This document shows, piece by piece, positions 1 to 7,668 of a stretch of DNA of 39,459 bases. The translations under genes were made by a program, and so were the position numbers. Under the pieces are notes generated by a model. That model was given only the letters and a program-made list of their open reading frames with translations, had not been told where the DNA came from and did not search any database. Source of the stretch: CAZXFH01 sp964640055 (lineage in GTDB: Bacteria; Fidelibacterota; UBA2242; JAFGTP01); assembly GCA_964640055.1 (NCBI GenBank), contig CAZXFH010000031.1, forward strand, positions 1 to 39,459, written 5' to 3'. Positions within the stretch are counted from its first letter, which is position 1; each line of letters starts with the position of its first letter.

Positions 1-95
1 TTAAAATGAGTATTTATGAAAGTATCTTATAGATATATATGCATTGGTGCTTAAAATTACATATAATTCTTTTACTTAAAAAACAAATAAGACAT

Positions 96-124
96 TTGTA
101 TTATCATTTTTATCTATCTATATT
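96..124 (+). promoter_or_regulatory. candidate sigma70-type promoter before the HD-like gene
   Basis: TTGTAT at 96-101 and TATATT at 119-124 are separated by exactly 17 bases, which fits a housekeeping promoter for the cluster starting at 179. The surrounding 150 bases are very AT-rich, so chance matches are likely. Confidence 0.35.
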
Positions 125-136
125 TGTCTATAGATA
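111..136. promoter_or_regulatory. inverted repeat straddling the candidate -10 box
   Basis: TATCTAT at 111-117 and its exact reverse complement ATAGATA at 130-136 flank the putative -10 hexamer at 119-124. A dimeric repressor bound here would cover the promoter of the downstream cluster. AT-richness makes this tentative. Confidence 0.3.
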
Positions 137-178
137 ACAGGATGAATTCAAACTCCGAACAAAAAAAGGAGCACCTCA

Positions 179-703
179 ATGATTACCGAAATTTTACCTG
201 AAATCAAAGAAATCAAGGATGCTGAATTACGTAAAAAAGTCATCGCAGTCTGGAATGAGGCCATGCAATATCGCGGCTGGACCGTAAAACAGGTATCCAC
301 TATCCCTTTCACTCTCCTGGCTGAAAATGTAAAGATCACCTATATCGATCATATTCGAGCTGTTTGTCGGATGTGTATGGCCTGCGATCAGGTCCAGGCA
401 GAAGTGCACGGAAAGAAACGGACTCCTGTAAACCGCGATTATTTAATTGCCGGAGCACTGTTGGCTGATGTGGGTAAATTATTGGAATACGAAATAGTAG
501 ATGATCAGGTTATTAAATCTGATTATGGAAAACATATCCGCCATCCCTTCAGTGGTGTGGGACTGGCTTTCAAGCATGATATTCCTTCGGAAGTAATGCA
601 TATCATCGCCACCCATTCCAAAGAAGGCACAGGAGAAGAACGACAGCCCGAATCCATTATTTTCCACCATACGGATTTTATTGATTTTGAGCTGGTAAAA
701 TAG
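179..703 (+). CDS. HD-like domain protein with a changed HD doublet
   Basis: A 174-residue single-domain protein starting at ATG 179, 7 bases after a GGAG ribosome binding site. The layout follows the HD metal-dependent phosphohydrolase fold: a histidine in the first helix (H58, IDHIRAV), a LLADVGK segment at 94-100 where the family normally has HDxGK, then His-rich helices (H119, H122, H141, H146) and a final Asp in HHTDFID (D166). The signature His is alanine (A96-D97), so one metal ligand is missing and the usual phosphohydrolase activity is doubtful. It is the first gene of the cluster with the aconitase-family subunits, 73 bases upstream of them, so it may have a regulatory or accessory role there (inference). 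The natural substrate cannot be told from sequence. Confidence 0.75.
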   Translation: MITEILPEIKEIKDAELRKKVIAVWNEAMQYRGWTVKQVSTIPFTLLAENVKITYIDHIRAVCRMCMACDQVQAEVHGKKRTPVNRDYLIAGALLADVGKLLEYEIVDDQVIKSDYGKHIRHPFSGVGLAFKHDIPSEVMHIIATHSKEGTGEERQPESIIFHHTDFIDFELVK

Positions 704-724
704 AGATACACAGCACGGAATAGC

Positions 725-755
725 TTGATAACTTATTATTTGATTTATTTATCAA
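725..755. promoter_or_regulatory. inverted repeat between the HD-like and dehydratase genes
   Basis: TTGATAA at 725-731 and TTATCAA at 749-755 are perfect inverted copies, with a further TTGAT at 740-744 able to pair with ATCAA at 751-755. It sits just upstream of the dehydratase ribosome binding site (GAGG near 768). It may be an operator or a weak hairpin in the mRNA. Confidence 0.3.
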
Positions 756-776
756 TTCAAATCAATCGAGGTAATA

Positions 777-2042
777 ATGGGAAAAACCTTTTCTGAAAAA
801 ATTATCGGTAAAAAACTGGATAAACCAGTACAGACCAACGAAATTGTGGAGGTTGAGCCTGATGTGGCCATGTCCCATGACAATACCGCGGCAATCTCCA
901 AAAAATTTTATGATATTGGCACCGATAAAGTATATGATCCTGACAAACATGTTATTATCCTGGATCATTGTACGCCGGCTGGTAATGCCAAATTTGCCCA
1001 AAATCACAAAGAGATCAGGGAGTTTGTAAAAAAACAGCAGATTAAAAATTTCTATGATATCAATATCGGTATCTGTCATCAAGTCATGTCCGAGAAAGGT
1101 CATGTTTATCCGGGCGCACTGATCGTCGGATCGGACTCCCATACCACCTCTTACGGGGCCTTCGGTGCCTTCTCATGTGGCATCGGCCGTAGCGAGATGG
1201 CAGTCATTATGGCCCGCGGAAAGATCTGGTTAAAAGTGCCTGAAACGATCAAAATAGAGGTAGAAGATCAGCTTCCGCCGGGAATTTCCGCCAAAGATCT
1301 GATTTTATGGATTGCCGGTGAAATTGGGGCCGACGGTGCTCTTTATCAAGCCATTGAATTTTGCGGTCCCACCATTGAGCGTATGTCGCCGGCCAGCCGC
1401 TTTGTACTTACCAATATGGCAGTTGAACTGGGGGCTAAAGCAGGCTATATGATTCCTAACGCGGAAACAATAGCTTATCTGAAGCAGCGGGTTAAGCATC
1501 CTTTTGATATCGTCAGTTCTGATCCGGACGCTGAGTATGCGGCCACTTATAACTTTAATGTCTCCCGGCTGGAACCGATGATTGCCAAACCCCATACTGT
1601 CGACAATGTCGTCCCGGTTAGTGAGATAGAGGGCACACCCATACAACAGGTTTTCTTTGGCTCCTGTACCAATGCTCGCCTGGAGGATTTTAAGGTGGTG
1701 ACCAAAGCCCTTCAGGGTAAAAAAGTCCATCCCGCGGTAAGGTTGCTAGTCTTCCCGGCCTCAATGGAAATCTATAAACAGGTTTTAGAACGTGGTTGGA
1801 TCACTACCCTGGTCAATGCCGGAGCGATTATCATGAATCCGGGCTGTGGTCCCTGCATGGGCAACCATGCGGGCATCCTGGCCGATGGAGAAGCCGCGCT
1901 GGCAACTTCCAACCGTAATTTCAAAGGCCGTTTGGGTAATAAAAATTCCTTTGTTTACTTAGGCAGTCCGCTTACCGCAGCGGTAAGTGCCCTTGAAGGT
2001 AAAATCACCGACTTTCGCAAGATATTAAATATACAGGAGTAA
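777..2042 (+). CDS. aconitase/3-isopropylmalate dehydratase family large subunit
   Basis: The 421-residue length is that of the archaeal-type (LeuC2/HacA/DmdA) stand-alone large subunit rather than the ~465-residue enterobacterial LeuC. The three cysteines that hold the [4Fe-4S] cluster are present: C297 in FGSCTNAR, and C357 and C360 in NPGCGPCMGN. The SDSHTT and GxGxSE-type active-site segments (around 120-140) are also intact. The enzyme would dehydrate and rehydrate a hydroxy-tricarboxylate or hydroxy-dicarboxylate together with the small subunit starting 2 bases after its stop. Family members act on isopropylmalate, homocitrate/homoaconitate, 2,3-dimethylmalate, citraconate or citrate. 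No other leucine-pathway gene is nearby, while a PrpD-family dehydratase and an isocitrate-type dehydrogenase are, so a tricarboxylate substrate is at least as likely as isopropylmalate. Cytoplasmic. Confidence 0.9.
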   Translation: MGKTFSEKIIGKKLDKPVQTNEIVEVEPDVAMSHDNTAAISKKFYDIGTDKVYDPDKHVIILDHCTPAGNAKFAQNHKEIREFVKKQQIKNFYDINIGICHQVMSEKGHVYPGALIVGSDSHTTSYGAFGAFSCGIGRSEMAVIMARGKIWLKVPETIKIEVEDQLPPGISAKDLILWIAGEIGADGALYQAIEFCGPTIERMSPASRFVLTNMAVELGAKAGYMIPNAETIAYLKQRVKHPFDIVSSDPDAEYAATYNFNVSRLEPMIAKPHTVDNVVPVSEIEGTPIQQVFFGSCTNARLEDFKVVTKALQGKKVHPAVRLLVFPASMEIYKQVLERGWITTLVNAGAIIMNPGCGPCMGNHAGILADGEAALATSNRNFKGRLGNKNSFVYLGSPLTAAVSALEGKITDFRKILNIQE

Positions 2043-2044
2043 AA

Positions 2045-2539
2045 ATGATCATAAAAGGACGCATATGGAAATATGGTGACGATGTCAATACCGATGTCAT
2101 TTTTCCGGGGAAATATACCTATACTCTCAGTGATCCTCAGGAGATGGCCAAAGTAGCCCTGGAAGATCTGGATCCGGAATTCGCCCAAAAAGTACAGCCC
2201 GGCGATATTATTGTAGGCGGTAAGAATTTCGGTTGTGGTAGTTCCCGCGAACAGGCTGCTGCCTGTCTGGTTTACGCCGGCGTTGGGGCGGTGATTGCCA
2301 AATCCTTTGCCCGTATTTTTTTCCGTAACTGTATTAATTACGGTTTACCAGCCTTAACCTCCTCCGCAGCAGTCGAATCCGTAACTCCCGGTGAAGAGAT
2401 CAAAATCGATACTGATGCAGGTCAAGTTCACAGTCAATCCGGGATCTTCACTTTCCCGCCTCTGCCTCCTGAAATTGTGGGCATTTTCGATGCCGGCGGG
2501 TTAATTCCTTACACTAAAAAGAAACTGGGCTTGGAATGA
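2045..2539 (+). CDS. aconitase/3-isopropylmalate dehydratase family small subunit
   Basis: A 164-residue swivel-domain subunit, the usual length of the short LeuD2/HacB/DmdB type. It has the N-terminal DDVNTDVIFPGKY segment and the GGKNFGCGSSREQA motif (about 58-71) that binds substrate carboxylates. The specificity loop after FPGKY reads Y24-T25-Y26-T27. From memory, homoaconitases carry YLRT here and isopropylmalate isomerases a YL-type loop without Arg, so this loop matches neither well and the substrate stays open. Start codon ATG at 2045 follows AGGAG at the end of the large-subunit gene. Its stop overlaps the start of the transporter gene by four bases (ATGA), so all three are translationally coupled. 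Confidence 0.9.
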   Translation: MIIKGRIWKYGDDVNTDVIFPGKYTYTLSDPQEMAKVALEDLDPEFAQKVQPGDIIVGGKNFGCGSSREQAAACLVYAGVGAVIAKSFARIFFRNCINYGLPALTSSAAVESVTPGEEIKIDTDAGQVHSQSGIFTFPPLPPEIVGIFDAGGLIPYTKKKLGLE

Positions 2540-3717
2540 GCAAGCGTTTGGACCGCACCATCAACCAATATATAAACCAAATTACCGGTTCCCCACTGGA
2601 GAAGCGTGCACGGGTGGGACGTCTGGCCGGCTGGTGGTCTATCTGGGTTAATCTGGGCCTGTTCATCACAAAGCTCCTTATTGGTCTCCTGATCAATTCT
2701 ATCGCCTTATTAGCGGATGCAATCCATTCGGTTTCGGACGTGATCACCTCCCTGGTGCTGATCGTGGGATATAAAATTACGACCAAGCCGGCGGACCCCA
2801 AGCATCCCTACGGTCATCAACGGGCGGAATACATCGCTTCCCTGATCATTGCTTTACTAATCGCACTGGCCGGGTTTGAGTTTATTAAATCCGCCATCGA
2901 AAGAATCAGAGAGCCGCACATCAACCCTATTGGTCCGGGTGTGTTTATTTTTGTTATTATCACTATCGTTGTCAAATTAGCCATGGCGACTCTGGCCAAA
3001 GGATTGGGAGGCTCCGTCAATTCAGCCGCTATTAAGGCTGATGCAATCCATCATTATTCCGATGCCTTAGGCTCTGGTTTTGTGCTTTTGGCTATCCTAG
3101 GGTCCCAACTAGGCATCCCGGAATTAGACGGAGTTGGCGGCATTATGGTAGGTTTGATCTTGTTATGGGCCGGATACACCATTGCAAAGGAAGCCGCTGA
3201 TTCAATTCTCGGAAAACCACCATCCGATAAACTGATCCGTAAAATTCAAAGCCTCAGTAAATCGGCTGATGAAGTACTGGCGATTCACGATATTGTCGTT
3301 CACCGCTATGGTTTTCAGCAATTCATCAGTTTACATTTAGAGGTGAATTCTAAAATGGATCTGGCCGCAGCTCATAATGTCGCTGAAAAAGTGCGTCAGA
3401 AGATAAGCAAAGAAATCGGCGCCTATGTCACCATTCACGTCGATCCGGTTGAGACGGATAATCCCTTTTTAAATCAAGTTGAAAAATATTTACACGGATT
3501 GATAGACCAGCGTGGTGATATTAAAGAATTTCATGATTTACGGCTGGTTCACCAGCAAGGGAAGCAGCTGGTTTTGCTTGACCTGGTACCGCACAAATCA
3601 GCATATACGAAAACCAAAGAAATAGAAAGTCGGCGTTGGATTAAAAATAAATTACAGCGTCGATTCCCGGATTGGGGAATTGTTATCAATATTGATCCTA
3701 TTTATACTCATAACTGA
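2536..3717 (+). CDS. CDF-family divalent metal cation transporter with two C-terminal dimer domains
   Basis: Cation diffusion facilitator of 393 residues, exporting a divalent metal (Zn, Fe, Mn or similar) in exchange for protons at the inner membrane. About six membrane segments span residues 35-220, and the family metal-binding signature DAIHxxxD appears twice (ADAIHSVSD and ADAIHHYSD). Most CDF proteins end near residue 300; this one has a first cytoplasmic dimer domain at about 243-318 (from AIHDIVVHRYG to IHVDPVE) and a second, divergent copy at about 325-393 (EFHDLRLVH to INIDPIY). It starts inside the stop codon of the small dehydratase subunit, so it is co-translated with an iron-sulfur enzyme, which suggests but does not prove a link to metal supply. 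Confidence 0.9.
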   Translation: MSKRLDRTINQYINQITGSPLEKRARVGRLAGWWSIWVNLGLFITKLLIGLLINSIALLADAIHSVSDVITSLVLIVGYKITTKPADPKHPYGHQRAEYIASLIIALLIALAGFEFIKSAIERIREPHINPIGPGVFIFVIITIVVKLAMATLAKGLGGSVNSAAIKADAIHHYSDALGSGFVLLAILGSQLGIPELDGVGGIMVGLILLWAGYTIAKEAADSILGKPPSDKLIRKIQSLSKSADEVLAIHDIVVHRYGFQQFISLHLEVNSKMDLAAAHNVAEKVRQKISKEIGAYVTIHVDPVETDNPFLNQVEKYLHGLIDQRGDIKEFHDLRLVHQQGKQLVLLDLVPHKSAYTKTKEIESRRWIKNKLQRRFPDWGIVINIDPIYTHN

Positions 3718-3734
3718 AATGAAGGAGGTAACGC

Positions 3735-4856
3735 ATGGCAAAGTATCGTATTGCCTGGCTGCCTGGCGATGGTGTCGGGCATGATGTGATGGAAGCCGCC
3801 AGGATGGTCTTGGATGAATTGAAGTTGGATGCTGAATATGTACACGGTGATATGGGTTGGGAATTTTGGAAAAAGGAAGGTAATCCCCTGCCCGACCGAA
3901 CCGTGGAGATGCTGAAGACCGCTGATTGTGCTCTCTTCGGGGCAATCACTTCCAAACCGAAAGAGGAAGCGGAAAAAGAGCTGCAGCCTGAATTACAAGG
4001 CCAAGGACATGAATATTTCAGTCCTATTGTCAATCTGCGCCAAAGTTTTAATTTACACACTAACCTGCGTCCCTGTAAAGCCTATAAAGGCAATCCACTC
4101 AACTATCGGGATGATATTGATCTAACTATTTTCCGCGAAAATACGGAAGGACTTTATTCCGGGGTGGAGTTCCATCCACTACCACAGGAAGTCTTCGATG
4201 TATTGTCAAAGCATCACCATAAAATTAAACGGTTTGCCCAGTTTGGACTGGAAAATGTGGCTTTCTCCAGCCGCATTATGACAAAACAGGCTTGTGAACG
4301 CATCGTGCGCAATGCCTTTGAATATGCCAAAAAGCATGCTAAAAAATCGGTGACAGTCGTGGATAAACCTAATGTGATTCGGGAAACCGGTGGTTTGATG
4401 ATCCGCACAGCGCGTCAGGTAGCCAAAGCTTATCCGGACATTAAGATGTGGGAAACCAACATTGACGCCCAGTGTATGTGGCTGGTGAAAAATCCGCAGG
4501 ATTACGAGGTGCTGGTAGCCTCCAATATGTTTGGCGATATTCTTTCGGATCTGAGCGGACAGTTGGTTGGTGGACTCGGATTTGCCTGCAGTGGCAACAT
4601 TGGTGATGACTTTGCGGTTTTTGAACCGACGCACGGATCAGCCCCCAAATATGCCGGGCAGTACAAAGTCAATCCCATCGCTATGATCCTGAGTACCAAA
4701 ATGATGCTGAACTTTCTGGGTGAATTGGACATGGCTGCGGCTATTGACAGAGCCGTTGCCAAAATAATCGCCGAGGGTCAATTCCGCACCTATGACATGG
4801 GCGGTGATAACAGCACGCTGGAAGTTGCTCAAGCTATTGTAGATCAATTGGCCTAA
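3735..4856 (+). CDS. isocitrate/isopropylmalate-type dehydrogenase
   Basis: Beta-decarboxylating dehydrogenase of 373 residues that oxidises and decarboxylates a 2-hydroxyacid with a 3-carboxylate. Substrate-binding elements: S96-P-I-V-N-L-R102, then NLRPCKAYKG, RENTEGLYSG (Arg and catalytic Tyr), DKPNVIRETGG (catalytic Lys) and the metal-binding MFGDILSDL. The serine in SPIVNLR aligns with Ser113 of E. coli isocitrate dehydrogenase, favouring isocitrate-like or homoisocitrate-like over isopropylmalate substrates. The cofactor loop HGSAPKYAGQ has K305-Y306 where E. coli Icd has Lys344-Tyr345, a hallmark of NADP use, rather than the APDIAG of NAD enzymes. A near-perfect AAGGAGG site lies 6 bases before ATG 3735. 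It follows the CDF gene by 17 bases and is likely in the same operon. Confidence 0.9.
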   Translation: MAKYRIAWLPGDGVGHDVMEAARMVLDELKLDAEYVHGDMGWEFWKKEGNPLPDRTVEMLKTADCALFGAITSKPKEEAEKELQPELQGQGHEYFSPIVNLRQSFNLHTNLRPCKAYKGNPLNYRDDIDLTIFRENTEGLYSGVEFHPLPQEVFDVLSKHHHKIKRFAQFGLENVAFSSRIMTKQACERIVRNAFEYAKKHAKKSVTVVDKPNVIRETGGLMIRTARQVAKAYPDIKMWETNIDAQCMWLVKNPQDYEVLVASNMFGDILSDLSGQLVGGLGFACSGNIGDDFAVFEPTHGSAPKYAGQYKVNPIAMILSTKMMLNFLGELDMAAAIDRAVAKIIAEGQFRTYDMGGDNSTLEVAQAIVDQLA

Positions 4857-4887
4857 AACAGCACTGTTTAATGTTCTGAATCCACTC

Positions 4888-4899
4888 GATCAAGTGATC
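4888..4899. promoter_or_regulatory. short palindrome upstream of the MmgE/PrpD gene
   Basis: GATCA at 4888-4892 and TGATC at 4895-4899 form an inverted repeat with a 2-base centre, about 50 bases upstream of the next start codon, in the only sizeable gap (92 bases) between the dehydrogenase and the dehydratase. A transcription-factor site is possible. Confidence 0.2.
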
Positions 4900-4948
4900 A
4901 TCGGGTAGGAATAATGTAAAATTACCAAAAAAGTATCGAGGAGTATTT

Positions 4949-6328
4949 ATGCGGGAAACCATTTCGAGACAAATTGCCCGTTTTGCTTGTCAGCTTCAAT
5001 ACACGGATTTACCGGAAGAGGTAGTATATCAAGTAAAACGGTACGTTTATGACTCTTTGGGCTGTGCATACGGCGCGATGCAAACCAAAGATGTAATGAC
5101 AATTTATAACCTTTATAAAGACATGCAGGGTAAACCGGAAGCCACGGTGATTGGATTTGGCGACCGGTATCCGGCGGTGAACACCACCCTGATCAACTCT
5201 CTAATGGTCCGCGCCCTGGATTATAATGACATTTATTGGCAGGAGGACCCCTCCCATCCCAGTGATTTGATCCCGGCGGCCCTGGCTGTAGGCGAAAGGG
5301 CCGGCAAATCTTTGCAGGATATTATTGTTGCCATTGTGCTGGCCTATGAATTTGAACAGCGGATGTGTGAATTTGCCGTACCCGGTTTAAGAGAACGCAA
5401 ATGGCATCATGCCACTATTACGCAATTTGTATCTCCCATCGTAGCCGGAAAACTCTTGGATCTCAATGAGGATCAAATGGTAAATGCTATCGGCATAAAC
5501 GGCGCTCATAATCACACTATCGGCTGTCCCACAGCCGGCAAACTGACCATGATGAAGAATACCGTGGACCCTATGGCGGTTCAAACCGGGGTCTTTGCCG
5601 CCTTAATGGCACAGCAGGGATATACGGGCACGGCAGCTATCTTCGCAGGGAAAGAAGGACTGATGGATGTCTATGGCCCGGATTGGAACCATGAAAAATT
5701 GTTGGGAGATCTGGGTCAACGCTTTAAAATTTTGGATTGCTCCATGAAGGCCTTTCCCACCGAAGCTCTGACCCACACCCATTTAAGCGCGGTTTTAAAA
5801 CTGGTGCGCGATCATGATATCAAACCGGAAAACATTACGGAAGTTGTGATCACCACCATTGCACGGGCCTGCGATATTTTATTCGATCCGGAAAAATATA
5901 AGCCTGATTCGAGGGAAACCGCCGATCATAGTCTACCCTACTGTATTGCCGCAGCTATTGTGGACCGTCAAATTACCCCTAACTCCTTTTCCAAGGAAAA
6001 ATTAAAGGATCAGCGCCTCTGGAATGTGATCAATAAAATCAAAGGGGCAGCCAGCGAGGAATTTGAAAAGTTGTTTCCGGCCAAACAACCCTCTAAAGCC
6101 GTGATCCGTACTCAGGAGGGCCGGGAATACAGTCAGTATCTGGATTATCCCAAAGGGGATCCGCGGGAACCCATGACCGACCAGGATCTGCAAATCAAAT
6201 TTAATGCCCTCTCTGAAGCTGTCCTTTCACCGAACAAGCAATTAGAAGTCAAGACTCTGACCTACGATCTGGAAAATCAAAATGATATCTCGAAATATAT
6301 GCAGGCCCTCAAAACTGATAAAACCTGA
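4949..6328 (+). CDS. MmgE/PrpD-family dehydratase
   Basis: A 459-residue protein of the MmgE/PrpD family. Characterised members are iron-independent dehydratases that turn 2-methylcitrate into cis-2-methylaconitate (PrpD) or also citrate into cis-aconitate (MmgE); others handle itaconate-related acids. Family landmarks are the N-terminal all-alpha domain, the RALDYNDIY...DPSHPSD segment at about 90-107, HHATITQF at about 153-160 and the CSMKAFPTEALTHTHL stretch at about 268. GAGGAG precedes ATG 4949. Its position next to an aconitase-family enzyme and an isocitrate-type dehydrogenase suggests it feeds a dehydrated tricarboxylate to them (inference). No methylcitrate synthase or methylisocitrate lyase is in the window. 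Confidence 0.9.
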   Translation: MRETISRQIARFACQLQYTDLPEEVVYQVKRYVYDSLGCAYGAMQTKDVMTIYNLYKDMQGKPEATVIGFGDRYPAVNTTLINSLMVRALDYNDIYWQEDPSHPSDLIPAALAVGERAGKSLQDIIVAIVLAYEFEQRMCEFAVPGLRERKWHHATITQFVSPIVAGKLLDLNEDQMVNAIGINGAHNHTIGCPTAGKLTMMKNTVDPMAVQTGVFAALMAQQGYTGTAAIFAGKEGLMDVYGPDWNHEKLLGDLGQRFKILDCSMKAFPTEALTHTHLSAVLKLVRDHDIKPENITEVVITTIARACDILFDPEKYKPDSRETADHSLPYCIAAAIVDRQITPNSFSKEKLKDQRLWNVINKIKGAASEEFEKLFPAKQPSKAVIRTQEGREYSQYLDYPKGDPREPMTDQDLQIKFNALSEAVLSPNKQLEVKTLTYDLENQNDISKYMQALKTDKT

Positions 6329-6342
6329 AATAGTCGATTCAG

Positions 6343-7494
6343 ATGATCACCCGCAAACAATTGGATCAATACCGTACTTATTTTTCAGTAACCCAACAGC
6401 AAATCTATCTTAATCATGCTGCGACTTCACCTCTTTCGACCAAAGTCACTCAGGCAATAGGTACCTACCTTGACCAACGGTGCCAAACACAGCCGGATAA
6501 TTTTGAAAAAGTTCTGCAGACAGCGGAAGCATTAAGAGCATTATTCGGACAGATAATCAATGCGGTCGCCAGCCGGATTGCTATTTTACAGAATACAACC
6601 CAGGGACTCAATACAATCGCCTCTGGTTTATCCTGGAAGCCCGGAGACGAGATTCTGATTCCCGAACAGGAATTCCCGGCTAATGTATATCCTTTCCTGA
6701 ACCTGCGGCAAAAAGGGGTAAAAGTACGATTTCTGCCGTTGCATGACGGCGGCTTACAGCCTGACATTTTAGCCGGCAGCATTACCAAACGAACTAAGCT
6801 GTTGAGTATCAGTTACGTCGGATTTTTGAGCGGATTTAAGCATGATCTGAAGACGATCGGTCAGATCTGCCGGGATAAGCACGTTATTTTTGTTGTGGAC
6901 TCCATCCAGGGGTTGGGCGCTGTTCCCTTGGATGTACAAGCCTGCCATATAGACGCCCTGGCCAATGGTGGACATAAATGGCTTATGTGCCCCCAGGGAA
7001 TTGGTTTCTTATATCTGAAACAATCTTTGCAAGCTAAAATCAGACCAGTCCACATAGGGTGGACCGGTTTGGCCGATCCCATGGATTTTCTGAATTATGA
7101 ACAGGAGTTGGCTGTGGAAGCCCGTCGTTACGAACTGGGCAGCTTTAACAGCCTGGGCGTGATAGGAGCCCATGCCGCTCTATCTTTACTAACAGATATC
7201 GGCATACCCAACATTTATGAACATCTAATTGAATTAACATCCCGGCTATGTCACGGTCTCGAACAAGTAGGCTGTCAGTTATTCACCACTGAAGATCTCA
7301 AGAATCGATCCGGCATCGTGACTTTTATTCCGCGGGCCAAGCAAACGAGTGAGGCGTTCTATAACTATCTCCGAGCACACCAGGTTGTCTGTTCGCTGCG
7401 GGAAGGCAGGCTTCGCATGGCACCGCACTTTTATAACACACCGGAAGAAGTCGACCGCATCATTGAACTATGTGATACCTTTTCAGTGACTTAG
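6343..7494 (+). CDS. class V aminotransferase-fold PLP enzyme
   Basis: A 383-residue fold-type I PLP enzyme of the class V (cysteine desulfurase/isopenicillin-N-epimerase-like) group. The N-terminal YLNHAATSPLS and the PLP-binding stretch NGGHKWLMCPQGIGFLY, with the Schiff-base lysine at K212, are clear, as is the D-S-I-Q-G motif that contacts the cofactor. The C-terminal small domain ends with REGRLRMAPHFYNT. The catalytic cysteine loop of SufS/IscS desulfurases is not seen, so sulfur transfer is unlikely; the substrate is unknown. The gene starts 14 bases after the PrpD-family stop, probably in the same transcript. Its start ATG lacks a strong ribosome binding site, which also points to coupling. 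Confidence 0.85.
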   Translation: MITRKQLDQYRTYFSVTQQQIYLNHAATSPLSTKVTQAIGTYLDQRCQTQPDNFEKVLQTAEALRALFGQIINAVASRIAILQNTTQGLNTIASGLSWKPGDEILIPEQEFPANVYPFLNLRQKGVKVRFLPLHDGGLQPDILAGSITKRTKLLSISYVGFLSGFKHDLKTIGQICRDKHVIFVVDSIQGLGAVPLDVQACHIDALANGGHKWLMCPQGIGFLYLKQSLQAKIRPVHIGWTGLADPMDFLNYEQELAVEARRYELGSFNSLGVIGAHAALSLLTDIGIPNIYEHLIELTSRLCHGLEQVGCQLFTTEDLKNRSGIVTFIPRAKQTSEAFYNYLRAHQVVCSLREGRLRMAPHFYNTPEEVDRIIELCDTFSVT

Positions 7495-7668
7495 ACGATT
7501 TTTTATCAGACTGAAGGAAAATTATTCAGATCTGGCCTTATTGCATATTGTTGACACCAAATAGGTGTTGCTAATTGCTTGCCTTTCAGGGATTTTTTTC
7601 ATAAATAGTGTGGTGGAATATTTTCCTGTAATGCACTCGGATTTTATAATTGATTGGGGAGTAAAATA

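Noticed and set aside
6343..7494. Cysteine desulfurase (SufS/IscS)
   Set aside because: The PLP site fits the fold, but the catalytic cysteine loop of desulfurases is absent, so only a general class V assignment is given.
7551..7579. Promoter TTGACA before lemA
   Set aside because: TTGACA at 7551 is followed by no acceptable -10 at 16-18 bases; ACACC/GGTGT at the same place forms only a short hairpin.
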